A stretch of DNA of 64,000 nt. Origin: Rhinopithecus roxellana (lineage: Eukaryota; Chordata; Mammalia; Primates; Cercopithecidae). A program made the position numbers and the translations under genes. Position 1 is the stretch's first letter; each line of letters begins with the position of its first letter. Where the stretch lies: NCBI RefSeq assembly GCF_007565055.1, contig NC_044565.1, positions 39,827,711 to 39,891,710 on the forward strand, written 5' to 3'. The notes under the pieces were generated by a model, which saw only the letters and a program-made list of their open reading frames with translations, did no database searches and was not told the DNA's origin. Of the stretch, positions 32,299 to 42,700 are shown in pieces.

Positions 32299-33429
32299 AC
32301 AATCTCATAACCAGGAGGAAAACTGAAAACAATTTAGAATTTTAAACTTGAACATGAGTTAAGACTGGGTTTACGGTAATGGGGATAGCCCATGATTTTG
32401 TAACTAGACAATAATTTAATTTGTACCACTTGTAAGTACTAAGTTTCTGTGGTTGCCAAAAGTAAACTGTGACAGTGTGTGGAATGAGCTAATAACTGTA
32501 AATGAACTTGATCAATAGGGCTCCTCCCAGTAAATCAAATAATTAGTCAATTTTTGCTGTGTTGGAGACTACAGTTTCAGGTCCCCAAGTGGGAGTAGCT
32601 CTTAAAGCAAAAGTGGCAGCCCATTATCATTTGTAAATTTCCACTAACAAGCCAGCCTGGCTGTGTCTTTTGGCAGCCAGGGCTGTGACCTTTCTAACAG
32701 CCCAGTGTTTGTCATTGTTTTGTTTATGAGCATGTATATATGCCATTGAAGTTCTGGGGAGAGAGATTCAGAAAAAGAAAACTAAAACTAAGAAGGAAAT
32801 CAAAAGCAAAAAGCCAGAAACTACTTCTTTGGCCTTTTCTTTATGATCTCAGGACTTCAGGGACCTTGAAAGATTGATTTCCTTTCACTCAAGTTTCTCA
32901 TAAAATTAGCTTTGGCTCATACATCTGTTACACAGTAGTTAATTTTACAAGATAAGCAATACATGGGAAATGTGTCTGAGGGAAAAATCGAGTGCTGGAA
33001 GCTCAAGAGACACTTATAAGGTCACAGAACAAAGCTAGTAAGTAAAATGGTCCTACTATAGACCTGCAAATAGCAAAGGGTCTGCCTTGGGTTAATTTCA
33101 GTGTATCTTTCATCACATTTCACTTTTCTTCTCCAGCAGCATTAAATATAAGTGGGTTTTACTGAATCTGTTCTGAGAGAGCCTTTTGAATTGCTCAGTC
33201 GAAGAGCGATCATGATTCAAGTTCATGAAATGTGAACTTTGTATTTTAGCATCCACTTCCCTGTAATGATCTCAAGACTGTACTAGCCACAGCAATTAAT
33301 GTATTAACCAGTTATTCATGTTCACAGCTACTTATGACATTCTTAGATACTAAATGTGCTTCCACAAAAGCACCATTGGCTATCCCACTGGTAGGAATTA
33401 TTAGTAGTCTTTTAAATTCAATCTTCTTG
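32050..33429. promoter_or_regulatory. Transposon-poor block, candidate enhancer
   Basis: About 1.4 kb with no recognisable transposable element apart from a CA repeat, in a window that is otherwise mostly repeats. 32390-32800 is rich in developmental factor motifs: AATAATTAGTCAA (homeodomain), CATTGTTTTGTTTATG (SOX next to FOX), TGTGACAGTG (MEIS/PKNOX TGACAG), TGTGGAATG (TEAD) and CTTGATCAATAG. There is no long open frame. Motifs are short and individually weak; conservation cannot be tested here. Confidence 0.4.
32249..32300 (+). repeat. (CA)n microsatellite
   Basis: About 25 CA units with one CAT interruption near the right end. Potentially polymorphic and Z-DNA-forming. Confidence 0.97.
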
Positions 33430-33870
33430 CCCAATATAAGGAGTCCCAAAGGTTGGCCAGGTGTGGTGGCTCACACCTGTAATCCCAGTAGTTTGAGAGG
33501 CCGAGGCAGGTGGATCACCTGAGGTCAGGAGTTCGAGACCAGCCTGGCCAACATAGTGAAACCCGGTCTCTACCAAAAATACAAAAACATTAGCCAGGCA
33601 TAGTGGCGAGCGCCTGTCTACTCAGGAGGCTGAGGCAGAAGAATCGTTTGAACCTGGGAGGTGGAGGTTGCAGTGAGCCAAGATGGCGCCATTGCACTCC
33701 AGCCTGGGCGACAAAAGCAAAACTCTGTCTCAAATGAAAAAGAAGTCCCAGAGGCTCAGAAAGGCTCCTAATGATCTAGCAGGTTGTTTGAGAGCAGAAC
33801 TGGAATAAGAACCAGGTATCTCAGCTAATCTAGACTCCTAATCTAGAGCTCTTTCTAATCTGGCTGACTA
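33430..33870 (+). mobile_element. MIR split by an Alu
   Basis: After the Alu, CCAGAGGCTCAGAAAGGCTCC, TGATCTAGCAGG, GAGCAGAACTGGAATAAGAACC and CTAGAGCTCTTTCTAA follow MIR order. The piece before the Alu (GGAGTCCCAAAGG) is the duplicated target. Confidence 0.7.
33455..33745 (+). mobile_element. Alu
   Basis: Dimer with a small deletion in GCCTGT-CTACTCAGGAGG. Flanking AAGGAGTCCCAAAGG / AAGAAGTCCCAGAGG is an eroded target duplication. Confidence 0.92.
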
Positions 33871-34041
33871 AATGCCAGAATAATTTCTCACTTACACAGT
33901 CAGAAAAAGTCTCTGTTAATTAATCTTTTTATTTGGATATGTTAGTCTTTTATTATAATATATGCAAAGGCTGATTTAACATCAATATATGTCAGTATTG
34001 GGGAAATGCTCACAAATAAACTTCCTTACAGAGCATTTTAA

Positions 34042-34216
34042 AGCCAGGCGTGGTGGCTCACACCTGTAATCCCAGCACTTTGAGAGGCTGAGGTGGGCAG
34101 ATCTCTTGAGCTCGGGAGTTTGAGACCAGCTTGGGCAACATGATAAAACCCATCTCTACTAAAATTATAAAAACTAGCCAGGCGTGGTGGTGCGTGCCTG
34201 TGGTCCCAGCTACTAA
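34042..34216 (+). mobile_element. Alu truncated at its 3' side
   Basis: Begins AGCCAGGCGTGGTGG and stops after GGTCCCAGCTACTA. The right arm's end and the A-tail are absent. Confidence 0.88.
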
Positions 34217-34239
34217 TAGTTAATCTCATTCGTTTTATT

Positions 34240-34890
34240 ATGTTAATTCACATATTTCTTCATTCCAGCAAATATTTGCTCAGTGCCTACTGTGTGTCAA
34301 GCCCTTTTTAGGTACTTAGGATGCAGGGGTGAACAAAAAGGACACAAATCCCTCTCAGGGAACTTATGGACATTATAATGTGGATAGCTTTTGCCTTCTG
34401 TTGAAGTAATCCTTAAATTAACACCCTCTTAAGAATTAATTCTTGGCTGGGCACGGTGGCTTATGCCTATAATCCTAGCACTTTGGGAGGCCAAGGCGGG
34501 CAGACCACGAGGTCAGGAGATCGAGACCATCCTGGCTAACATGATGAAACCCCGTCTGTACTAAAAATACCAAAAAAATTAGCCGGGCCTGATGATGGGT
34601 GCCTGTAGTCCCAGCTACTCGGGAGGCTGAGGCAGGCAAATGGCGTGAACCGGGGAGGCGGAGCTTGCAGTGAGCCAAGATTGCGCCACTGCACTCCAGC
34701 CTGGGCAACAGAGCGAGACTCCATCTCAAAAAAAAAAAAAAAAAAAGAATTAATTCTTAAGTTAAATACCAAAAAATGGGACAAAAAAATGCGAAATTAA
34801 TAATTTGCAATAAGTGCTATGAAGGAAAAATCCAAGGTGTTATGGGAAGATATAATAAGAGTTATTAGAGACTTGTTACCAGAATCCCTT
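34240..34890 (+). mobile_element. Ancient dispersed repeat split by AluY, family not named
   Basis: CAGCAAATATTTGCTCAGTGCC, CTACTGTGTGTCAAGC, GATGCAGGGGTGAACAAAAAGG, TCTCAGGGAACTTATGG, then after AluY AATAAGTGCTATGAAGGAAAA. Related text occurs near 24330, 29705, 40860 and 43790. Confidence 0.55.
34445..34747 (+). mobile_element. AluY
   Basis: The flank AAGAATTAATTCTT occurs on both sides. It is a perfect 14-bp palindrome. Tail of about 19 A. Confidence 0.94.
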
Positions 34891-35200
34891 GTAGAGGGGT
34901 TACTCACCTTAATGAGATTCTGAGTCTGGCTGTGGATAGGGAGAACTTGGTATTTTGAAACCCCCTTCTGGTGCATCTGGCCCCCTCCCTGCCTCCCTTT
35001 CCTTTGTGAAAGCCCTACACCACACCCTGGATCTCCACTCCTGAGCAAAGCAAAAACTTAGCACAGCAGTTACCATGGCCCTCAGGTGCTTCTTCTCACC
35101 TGGATGCATGTTCTGGGTGAGCAACAGCAGCAATTACTCCAGGGCTGAAAGCAGAGCAGAAGGGCATGACTCAGGCTCTCGACTTTAAACACGGAGTTCT
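34891..35200. other. No recognised feature
   Basis: Unassigned, moderately GC-rich. Reverse frames of 74-83 codons without domains. Confidence 0.45.
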
Positions 35201-35500
35201 GGCCAGGCATGATGGCTCATATCTATAATCCCAGCACTTTGGGAGACTGAGGTGGGAGGATTCCTTAAGGCCAAAAGTTCAAGGCCAACCTGGCCAACAT
35301 GGCAAGACTCTGTCTTACAAAACAAAAAACAAAAAAAACTAGCCAGGTGTGATGGCACACATCTGTGGTCCCAGCTACTTGGGAGGCTGCACCAGGAGGA
35401 TCCCTTGAGCCCAGCAGTTCAAGGCTACAGTGAGCTATCATCACATCACTGCACTCCAGCCTAGGTGACAGAGCAAGACCTGTTAAAACAAACAAACAAA
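35201..35500 (+). mobile_element. Alu, old
   Basis: Full dimer, GGCCAGGCATGATGG to a CAAACAAACAAA tail; AluJ-like blocks (AGGATCCCTTGAGCCC, GTTCAAGGCTACAG). Confidence 0.91.
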
Positions 35501-35539
35501 TACTGAGGGTTTCCTCTAAACTTGACATCTAAACAAACT

Positions 35540-35880
35540 TTTTCCAAACCTTCAAATGTAAAAATATTAACTTTCCTGTCAAAAACCATGAAAGTGTTTA
35601 TACACTTGAACTCAGCAATCCTACTCTTGGATATTTAAGAATTAATTCAACAGAAGAATGAAACTATGTACACCGATTTGGTCATCGTAGTGTTACGTGT
35701 AATAAGGAAAAAAAAGCAAAAAGCCTAAATACTCTATAGTTGGGAAACAGTTAAGTAGATTGTGATATATTAACTTGTCAGGATTACTAACTTATGGCCA
35801 TCGTGTCACCTGTGGGAAAATACGAATGAAGTAAGTGCACATGAAAAAGCAGAATACAAAATTCAATGTTAACCAATACA
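35540..35880 (+). mobile_element. Old L1 (L1M) fragment
   Basis: CAGCAATCCTACTCTTGG, ATATTTAAGAATTAATTC, AAGCCTAAATACTC and GGGAAACAGTTAAGTAGATTG match ORF2-end/3'-UTR L1 text, heavily diverged. Confidence 0.6.
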
Positions 35881-36399
35881 AGCTACATAAACAGGAGTAT
35901 GCAGAACACAGATGACAAGGCAAAAAGGAAAACTGGAATCAATTTGTTGGGTGGTAGGACAACAGGACAGAAACCCAGACTGAAAGATTGAACTAGCTTA
36001 AGCAAAAAGGAGAAAATTCATTTGCTCAGATAACCAAGTGCTTCGGTTGAGCGAGAGAGGCCTTGGGGATGTCTCGAAAGAGGGACACATTGCCATCAGG
36101 ATTCCCATCCCCCTCTCTCTTCACTTCCCTCTCCAGGGAAGTATCTTTCTCTCAACCCAACTTCTTCCCAAGATGACAGTTTATCCACTAAACTCACATT
36201 CTCCCGTCTTCCCACCAGGATGACAGTGCCTACTTAAGTTGTGGCTCTAGTTTAAGAATAACTCTGGGAAAGGTACTGATTGATCTGGTTTGGGTCATGT
36301 GCCCATCTCTGGACCATCAATGGCCAGGTTACTAGGATTGGCACACACCTCACAACCAACCCTGTAGTCAAGGGATCTGGGCTATTTAAGAAGAAAGTT
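35881..36399. other. Unassigned, possibly old repeat
   Basis: 36270-36390 (GATCTGGTTTGGGTCATGTGCCCATC, GGCCAGGTTACTAGG) is reminiscent of a dispersed repeat I cannot name. No gene. Confidence 0.4.
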
Positions 36400-36690
36400 G
36401 GCTGGCTGCAGAGGCTCACGCCTGTAATCCCACTTTGGGAGGCTGAGGCGGGAAGATACATTAAGCTCACGAGTTCAAGATCAGCCTGGGCAACATGGCA
36501 AAACCCTGTCTTGGCTAATTTACAAAAATTAGCCAAGCATAGTGGTGCATGCCTGTAGTCACAGCTACTCAGGAGGCTGAAGTGGGAGGATCTTCCTGAG
36601 CTTAGGAGAGAGAATGCGGCTGCAGTGAGCCGTGATCGTGCCACTGCACTCCAGCCTGAGTGACAGAGACCCTATTTCAAAAGAAAAAAA
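36400..36690 (+). mobile_element. Alu, diverged
   Basis: GGCTGGCTGCAGAGG to CCCTATTTCAAAAG. Several short indels. Confidence 0.9.
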
Positions 36691-36879
36691 AAAAGCTATT
36701 TAGATATTTTTTTTTATTTAAAAAAAAATAAGAAGAGAAGAGAGAAACTTCCATGAGGATCCTATGTTTAGAGGAGGAGAGAAGTGCTGCTCCCTGTCGA
36801 GTCAATTTGTCTATTGCCCAACTTAACATTTCAGAAAGATATCTTATTCCCTTAATACAGATTTCAAGGGCAGATTGAG

Positions 36880-37060
36880 ATTTCCTGGTGCAATGTGCTT
36901 TATTAATAAGGCCACATGGTACAGTAGGAAGAGCGCTACACCGAATGTCAAGAAAATGGATTCTGGTCCTGACTGCCATGAATAAGCAGCATGATGTTGG
37001 GCTAGTCCTTAAACTTCTCTGGATTTCAATTTCTTCGCCCCTGCCAGAACAGTATAATTT
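36880..37060 (+). mobile_element. MIR SINE
   Basis: ACATGGTACAGTAGGAAGAGCGC, ATTCTGGTCCTGACTGCC, GGGCTAGTCCTTAAACTTCTC and TTTCAATTTCTTC fit MIR order. Confidence 0.78.
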
Positions 37061-37258
37061 CCTTGAGGGTTGGAATCAGGTCTGTGTGTACGGAGATTTG
37101 CATTTGGGAATAACTCTAGGGGCTTGGATGGGAAAAGGGACAAGTTGAAAATACAGTTGCAACAAAGTCCTCGGCCATCCCATGGGGAGCTTTGGGCCTG
37201 GGATGGCCTTTCAGGGTTGTCACAAATTTCAGCAAGTGGGTCTGGCTTTTATATCCCC

Positions 37259-37330
37259 GCTGTGGTTTGGATGTTTGTCCCCTTCAAACCTCGTGTTGAA
37301 ATATGATCCCCATAGTTGGAGGTGTTAGGG
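37259..37330 (+). mobile_element. MaLR LTR 5' end fragment
   Basis: GCTGTGGTTTGGATGTTTGTCC, then CGTGTTGAAATATGATCCCC and GTTGGAGGTGTTAGG: the start of an MLT1/MST-type LTR, then truncated. Confidence 0.7.
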
Positions 37331-37845
37331 TCAATACACCCAGCTGCTGGGAGGATGAGTGTCTTCCTCCTGAAGGCAGATATCTGGGCAGCATACTACA
37401 GCATCCACTATAGTCAATAGATACAGTGGCTGGGAGGGTAGGTGCTCGTTAAATATTTGTTAAATTTAATATGTTATGTAAGATGGAAAGTGTGGATTAG
37501 ACCCTTTTAGGAGTTGCTCAGAACCTCTTCTCATTCTGGGGGCTGCCAGATTTGCAAATTGTTAAATAAATAAATAGTCCTTTTCAGCACTATTGCATAT
37601 ACCTATTTGTCTCCTGGAGGATTTATGGAAAAGGGAAAATAAAAATCTTTAGTTTTTTTGTTTTTTGTTTTTGGGGGGTTGGGTGGTTTTTTAAATATAG
37701 GAGTTGGACTAGGAATAGGAGAAGAATGTCTACTAAAATTAATGTTGACTGACCTGTTCAGCTAGCAAGAATAAGGCATTCTTTGTGGTGGAGTTAACAG
37801 TGAAAGTATTAAGGAAGCAATTACTGTATATATTGCATACAGTCA
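37331..37845. other. No recognised feature
   Basis: Unassigned; a T/G-rich stretch (GTTTTTTTGTTTTTTGTTTTTGGGGGG) lies at about 37652-37680. Confidence 0.45.
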
Positions 37846-37849
37846 AGCT

Positions 37850-38060
37850 GTGCTCTCCAGTACAGTAGCCACTAGCCACAGGAGACTCTGACTTAAAATA
37901 GTTAAAATTAAATAAAATTTAAAGTTCAGTTTCTTAATCACACTAGTCACATTTCAAGTCCTACACATAGCCATACGTAGCTACCGTATTACAGTGCAGA
38001 TAAAACTTTTCCATCATCACAGAAAGTTCTATTGGAGAGCTCTGGTCTACACTGAATAGC
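37850..38060. mobile_element. hAT-type DNA transposon fossil, tentative
   Basis: GTGCTCTCCAGTACAGTAGCC, ACTAGCCACAGG, ...CACATTTCAAGTCC..., GCTACCGTATTACAGTGCAG and GAAAGTTCTATTGGAGAGCTC. The two ends are roughly inverted repeats of each other, as in short non-autonomous elements. Confidence 0.6.
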
Positions 38061-38485
38061 TGTGTTCTTTACTTTCATTCAATAAAAATCCAGTTTACTC
38101 TCATGAATTGTGCTGCTCATTATTGTGAGAGTGCTGGAACTAGAGCCAAAAATTAAAAAGGCTTGGGCAAAAAGGATTGCCCTGAATCCAAGTTTCTTCT
38201 TGGAAATCCAAGTAGTACAGGACAATACTCAAATGGAATAAGTCTTTGTTGTCATTTCGTCCTGTCCCTGCTGTCTGGATCATCTGGATGCAACCAGGAC
38301 AAACCGCTCTGAGCTTCTAAAGTCAGCTCTGCCTGTGGCTCCCCGCCGTCCGTGAGGAGCAACTGCTCCTTCAAGCCCCAAACTGTCAAGATTTAGACAT
38401 TCAATACCAGATTTGTGTTGCTTTTAAAAATGCTTCCTGGAATTTCAGCATTAGCTCTGAGTCTGATGTATTGAAGTCCAGGAGC
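38061..38485. other. No recognised feature
   Basis: Single-copy-looking. Reverse frame 38393-38671 has no domain. Confidence 0.4.
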
Positions 38486-38914
38486 AATGCCGTCTTCCTC
38501 TTTTCTATTAACTTTGTTTTCAACAGGTGAGTTGTTAACACAGTCCTTAGTGGATTCTGACGTCCATGGCCACCATCTATTAATTTTTATAAATTTTGAC
38601 TTGTTAAACGTATGTAAAAGAAGCAGATTCATAGAGCGAATCCCCAAGAACTCATCAAGCAGTCTTAACAATTTTCAATCCATAGGCTATCTTGGTGTCT
38701 TTGTCTCCCCTACCCACACTCTCCACCCAGGATTAACTAGACCCAAATTCCAGATACCGCATCATTTCATTTGTAAATATTTCCCTATGTATCTCTAAAT
38801 GATAGGGATGCTCTTTTAAAATAATATTAAGCATAATACCATAATAACAAATTAAAAATCCAATAATTCCTTAGTATCTTCAAAAATCCAGGAATCCAAA
38901 TAAGGTCCATACAT

Positions 38915-39240
38915 GCTGGGCACAGTAGTAATAAAGGAAGAAAAATAATAGAATTTTTCTATTTTCCCCAGCTGCTGGGGAGTCTGAGGCAAAAGGATCA
39001 CTGGAGCCCAGGAGTTCAAGACCACACTGGGGAATGCAGTGAAATCCCGTCTAAAAAACAAACAAACAAACAAAATTTAGCAGGGAATGGTGGCCTGGAT
39101 GTGTAGTCCCAGCTAGTTGAGAGGATCACTTGAGCCCTGGAGTTTGAGGCTACATTGAGCTATGATAGTGCCACTGTACTGCAGTCTGGGTGACAGTGAG
39201 AGACCCCATCCCTAAAAAATACAAATTTTTAAAATGTATA
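38915..39240 (+). mobile_element. Rearranged Alu
   Basis: CTGGGCACAGTAGTAAT is followed by about 45 non-Alu bases, then AGCTGCTGGGGAGTCTGAGGC onward. The right arm is complete. Flanks AGGTCCATAC on both sides mark the insertion. Confidence 0.85.
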
Positions 39241-39325
39241 AATTAAAAAACTAGGTCCATACAACACAAATGGTTGATACATCTTTTTAAGTCTTTAAAT
39301 CTTTACATCCTCTTCTCTATCTCTT

Positions 39326-39648
39326 TTTTTTTTTTATACTTTAAGTTCTAGAGTACATGTGCACAATGTGCAGGTTTGTTATGTATGTATACATGTGCCA
39401 TGTTGGTGTGCTGCACCCATTAACTCATCATTTACATTAGGTATATCTCCTAATGCTATCTCTCCCCCTTCCCCCTCCCCACAATAGGACTCGGTGTGTG
39501 ATGTTTCCCTTCCTGTGTCCAAGTGATCTCATTGTTCAATTCCCACCTATAAGTGAGAACATGTGGTATTTGGTTTTCTGTTCTTGCGATAGTTTGCTGA
39601 GAATGACGGTTTCCAGCTGCATCCATGTCCCTACAAAGAACATGAACT
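39326..39648 (-). mobile_element. Young L1 (L1PA) 3' end, 5' truncated
   Basis: T-run, then reverse L1PA 3' UTR (ACTTTAAGTTCTAGAGTACATG, GTGCTGCACCCATTAAC, CCACCTATAAGTGAGAACATG) to CAAAGAACATGAACTC. CTCTATCTC on both sides is the likely target duplication. About 320 bp. Confidence 0.93.
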
Positions 39649-40472
39649 CCTCTATCTCGTTTTCTTCCTCACAGCTTTTTGTAAAAGAAGCCAAGTCTTC
39701 TGTCTTGTAATTTCCCGGAGTCTAGACTTTGTTCATTGCATCCCTGTGGTATAAAACAGCATGTTCCTCTGTCTCCTTTATTTTCTGTAAATGGAAGTTA
39801 GACCTAGAGTCTTGATCAGATTCAGGTTTGACTTTTTCTTTTCTTACAAAACATTTTATACATTGTGTTGTATACTTCTTTTCAGTTAAAGTACCAGATA
39901 ATGATGTCATCAGTCACTGATAATCATTGCCTAGATCTGTTAATGCAATCTAGGTTGCAAAACTGTGATGATTTAATTCTGTCATTTTTCTTCATTTATT
40001 ACCTGGAATGCATCCTTCAAAAAGTCAATTTCCCTCATTAACTATTCAGTTACACAGAGGTAAAGTTAATGTAGGAAAGGTAAAATAAGTCCTTGATTTT
40101 TTTCTCTTTATTGCCAGTTTTCAAAAGAATAAGCTAGTTCCCCACCATCCTCCAGAAGGTTAACTCTGAGTTTTTATTTGCTTGATATCATGATGAGACA
40201 AACATACTTGATATGTCTCTATCTATTGCAGTTATTATACAGATTGTTCCATCTTTGGTCAATGGGAACATCTTCAGGCTAGCTCTGGAGTCCTTTTGAC
40301 ATGACCTCAGTAGGTAATGTCAAATGCCTTATTATCTGATGTAATAATACGTGCCCATTTTCTAATCTGTTTGCTTTGGTATCATTTCATATTTCCCCTG
40401 CAAAGACGCCACTCACTCATGATTGTGCGGTCACAGAACTTGAGAATTTTTTATATAAAAACTCAAGAATGT

Positions 40473-40785
40473 GGCTGGGTGCAGTGGCTCACACCTGTAA
40501 TCCCAGCACTTTGGGAGGCCACAGTGGGTAGATCACTTAAGGTAAGGAGTTCAAGACCAGCCTGGCTAACATGGAGAAACTCCATCTCTAACAAAAATTC
40601 AAAAATTAGCCGGGCATGGTGGCGAGTGCCTGTAATCCCAACTACTCAGAAGGCTGAAGCAAGAGAATCTCTTGAACCCAGGAGGCGGAGGTTGCAGTAA
40701 GCCAAACTCATGCCACTGCCCTCCAGCCTGGGCCACAGAGCTAGACTCCATTTAAAATAAATAAATAAATAAAACAAACAAAAAA
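40473..40785 (+). mobile_element. Alu
   Basis: CTCAAGAATG / CTCAGGAATG flanks; (AAAT)n and CAAA tail. Confidence 0.93.
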
Positions 40786-40839
40786 CACCTCAGGAATGCA
40801 GTTCTTCTGTCATCAATATATTATGAATACTTTATATTA

Positions 40840-41800
40840 ATTTATGTATTTAATGAATAGTCACTGAGAACTGACTATGTATCAGGTACTAGAACAATTC
40901 ACAATTCAGCAGGAAAGACAGACAATTGTAAAAAATAGTATAAATGGTTACATTTAAGCATGCTATGGTGAAAAGGACTATAAAAGAAAAGGAGAAGGTG
41001 CAATGAGAATATGTAACACCTTGTCTGAGGTATTAGGAAAGGTCTTCCTGAGGAAGTGAGTAAGAAGTTGAAATGCAAAGGGTAAGTAGGATGAGGTTAG
41101 CCAAGCAAAGAGATAAAGAACCTTTGCACGTGCCAAGTCTGGAGGTGGGAGAAACTTATGCTCAGGGAACTGAAAGGCCTTTGTGAGCTGGACTGTGGGA
41201 AGAAGAAAGAGAGGGTACACAATGAAGCTGGAAATGAATGTGGAGGTCAAATTACACAGGGCCTGTGGATCACATTAAGGATTTTAGACTTTCTCCGAAA
41301 AGAAATGAGAAGCCACTGAAAAGTTTTAAGAGAGAAACAACATGATCAGATTTTCATTTTTAAGAAAACACTCCAGCTGTTATGTGGAGAATAAACTGGA
41401 AAGAACAAGAATGAAAATGAGGCCAGGCACAGTGACTCACGCCTGTAATCCCAGAAGTTTGGAAGGCCGAGGCGGGCGGATCACAAAGTCAAGAGATCGA
41501 GCCCATCCTGGCCAACATGGTGAAACCCCGTCTCTACTAAAAATACAAAAATTAGCTGGGCGTGGTGGTGCGCACCTGTAATCCCAGCCACTCAGTAAGC
41601 TGAGGCAGGAGAATCGCTTGAACCCTGGAGGCGGAGGTTGCAGTGAGCTGAGATCACGCCACTACACTCCAGCCTGGGCAACAGAGCTAGACTCCATCTC
41701 CAAAAAACAAAAAAGAAAATGAAAATTAGGGAGCTATTACATTAGTCCAGGTGAAAGATCGTGGTGTCTTGAACTAAGATGACAGCAGTGAAAATATGTA
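40840..41800 (+). mobile_element. Ancient dispersed repeat split by an Alu, family not named
   Basis: GACTATGTATCAGGTACTAG, GTCTTCCTGAGGAAGTGAG, GGGCCTGTGGATCACATTAAGG, GAAGCCACTGAAAAGTTTTAAG, AACAACATGATCAGATTTTC, CACTCCAGCTGTTATGTGG and, after the Alu, ACATTAGTCCAGGTGAAAG. A coherent ancient element of about 650 bp. Confidence 0.6.
41421..41717 (+). mobile_element. Alu
   Basis: GGCCAGGCACAGTGAC to CTCCATCTCCAAAAAACAAAAAAG. Full dimer. Confidence 0.93.
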
Positions 41801-41829
41801 CAGATTCAACATATTTATGCACAACCAAA

Positions 41830-42700
41830 AACTCAGCTTTATGCCTAAGGGGGAAGCAAGGGAAGCATTCTCACTAAACTTAGGAACAAGACAAGGATGC
41901 CCACTATCACCATGTTATTTAACATCTTTCTACATGTATTAGTCAATGCAATTAGACAAGAGAAGGGAACTCATGGTATCAAAACTGGAAAAAAGTTATA
42001 AAATATCACTATTTACATAGATTGTATTACTATATATTCAGAAAACCCAACAGAATCAAATAGAAAATGCACTATAAACAAAACAAATATTCAATTAATG
42101 TCTATAAACCAATTATCTTTTAGGTATGCAAATAGCAATCAATTAGGTATAGTGGGAAAAAGACACTATTTTGAATAGCAACAAAAAAACGTAAATTCCC
42201 AGACCAGGCATGGTGGCTCATGACTATAATCCCAGCATTTTGCAAGGTTGAAGTGGGAAAATGGCGTGAGTCCAGAGTTCAAGACCTGCATGGGCAACAT
42301 AGTGAAACCCCGTCTCTACAAAAAAAATACAAAAATTAGCTGGCCGTGGTGGTGCATCCCTACAGTCCCAGCTACTCAGGAAGCTGAGGTGGAAGGATCG
42401 CTTGAGCCCAGGAGGTTGAGGCTGCAGTGAGCCACGATCGTGCCACTGCTCCAGCCTGGGCAACACAGTGAGACCCTGTTTCAAAAATAAAAATTTAAAA
42501 ATTCCTAGGAGTAGACTTGCCAAGAATTGTACAAGATCTATATGATGAAAACTTTAGAATGTTCCTCAGGAACACAACAAAGACTTGGAACAAATGGGAA
42601 GGTCTCCCATGCTCTTGGATAAGATAACATTCACAAAACATCAGTTCTCCCTACATTCATCCACACATTTAGAAACAGATACACCTTTGATTACATTGGC
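41830..42700 (+). mobile_element. Old L1 (L1M) ORF2 fragment, split by an Alu
   Basis: GCATTCTCACTAAACTTAGG, ACAAGACAAGGATGCCC, TAGTCAATGCAATTAGACAAG and, after the Alu, TAGACTTGCCAAGAATTG and GATCTATATGATGAAAAC are ORF2 RT-domain text. Frame destroyed. Confidence 0.85.
42202..42496 (+). mobile_element. Alu in L1M
   Basis: Starts AGACCAGGCATGGTGG; one base is missing in the CACTGC-TCCAGCC junction. Tail TTTCAAAAATAAAAATTT. Confidence 0.91.

Larger units (their letters stand above)
38490..40460 (-). mobile_element. Old L1 (L1M) 3' UTR, reverse, interrupted
   Basis: Long L1M 3'-UTR text in reverse: AACAATTTTCAATCCATAGG, GTATCTCTAAATGATAGGG, GGTTGATACATCTTTTTAAG, GATCAGATTCAGGTTTGAC, CCCCACCATCCTCCAGAAGG and CCTTTTGACATGACCTCAG. 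Interrupted by an Alu and by a young L1 3' end. Confidence 0.8.

Noticed and set aside
21057..32300. CRISPR-like regular repeats
   Set aside because: Only microsatellites and interspersed repeats occur; no direct-repeat/spacer periodicity.
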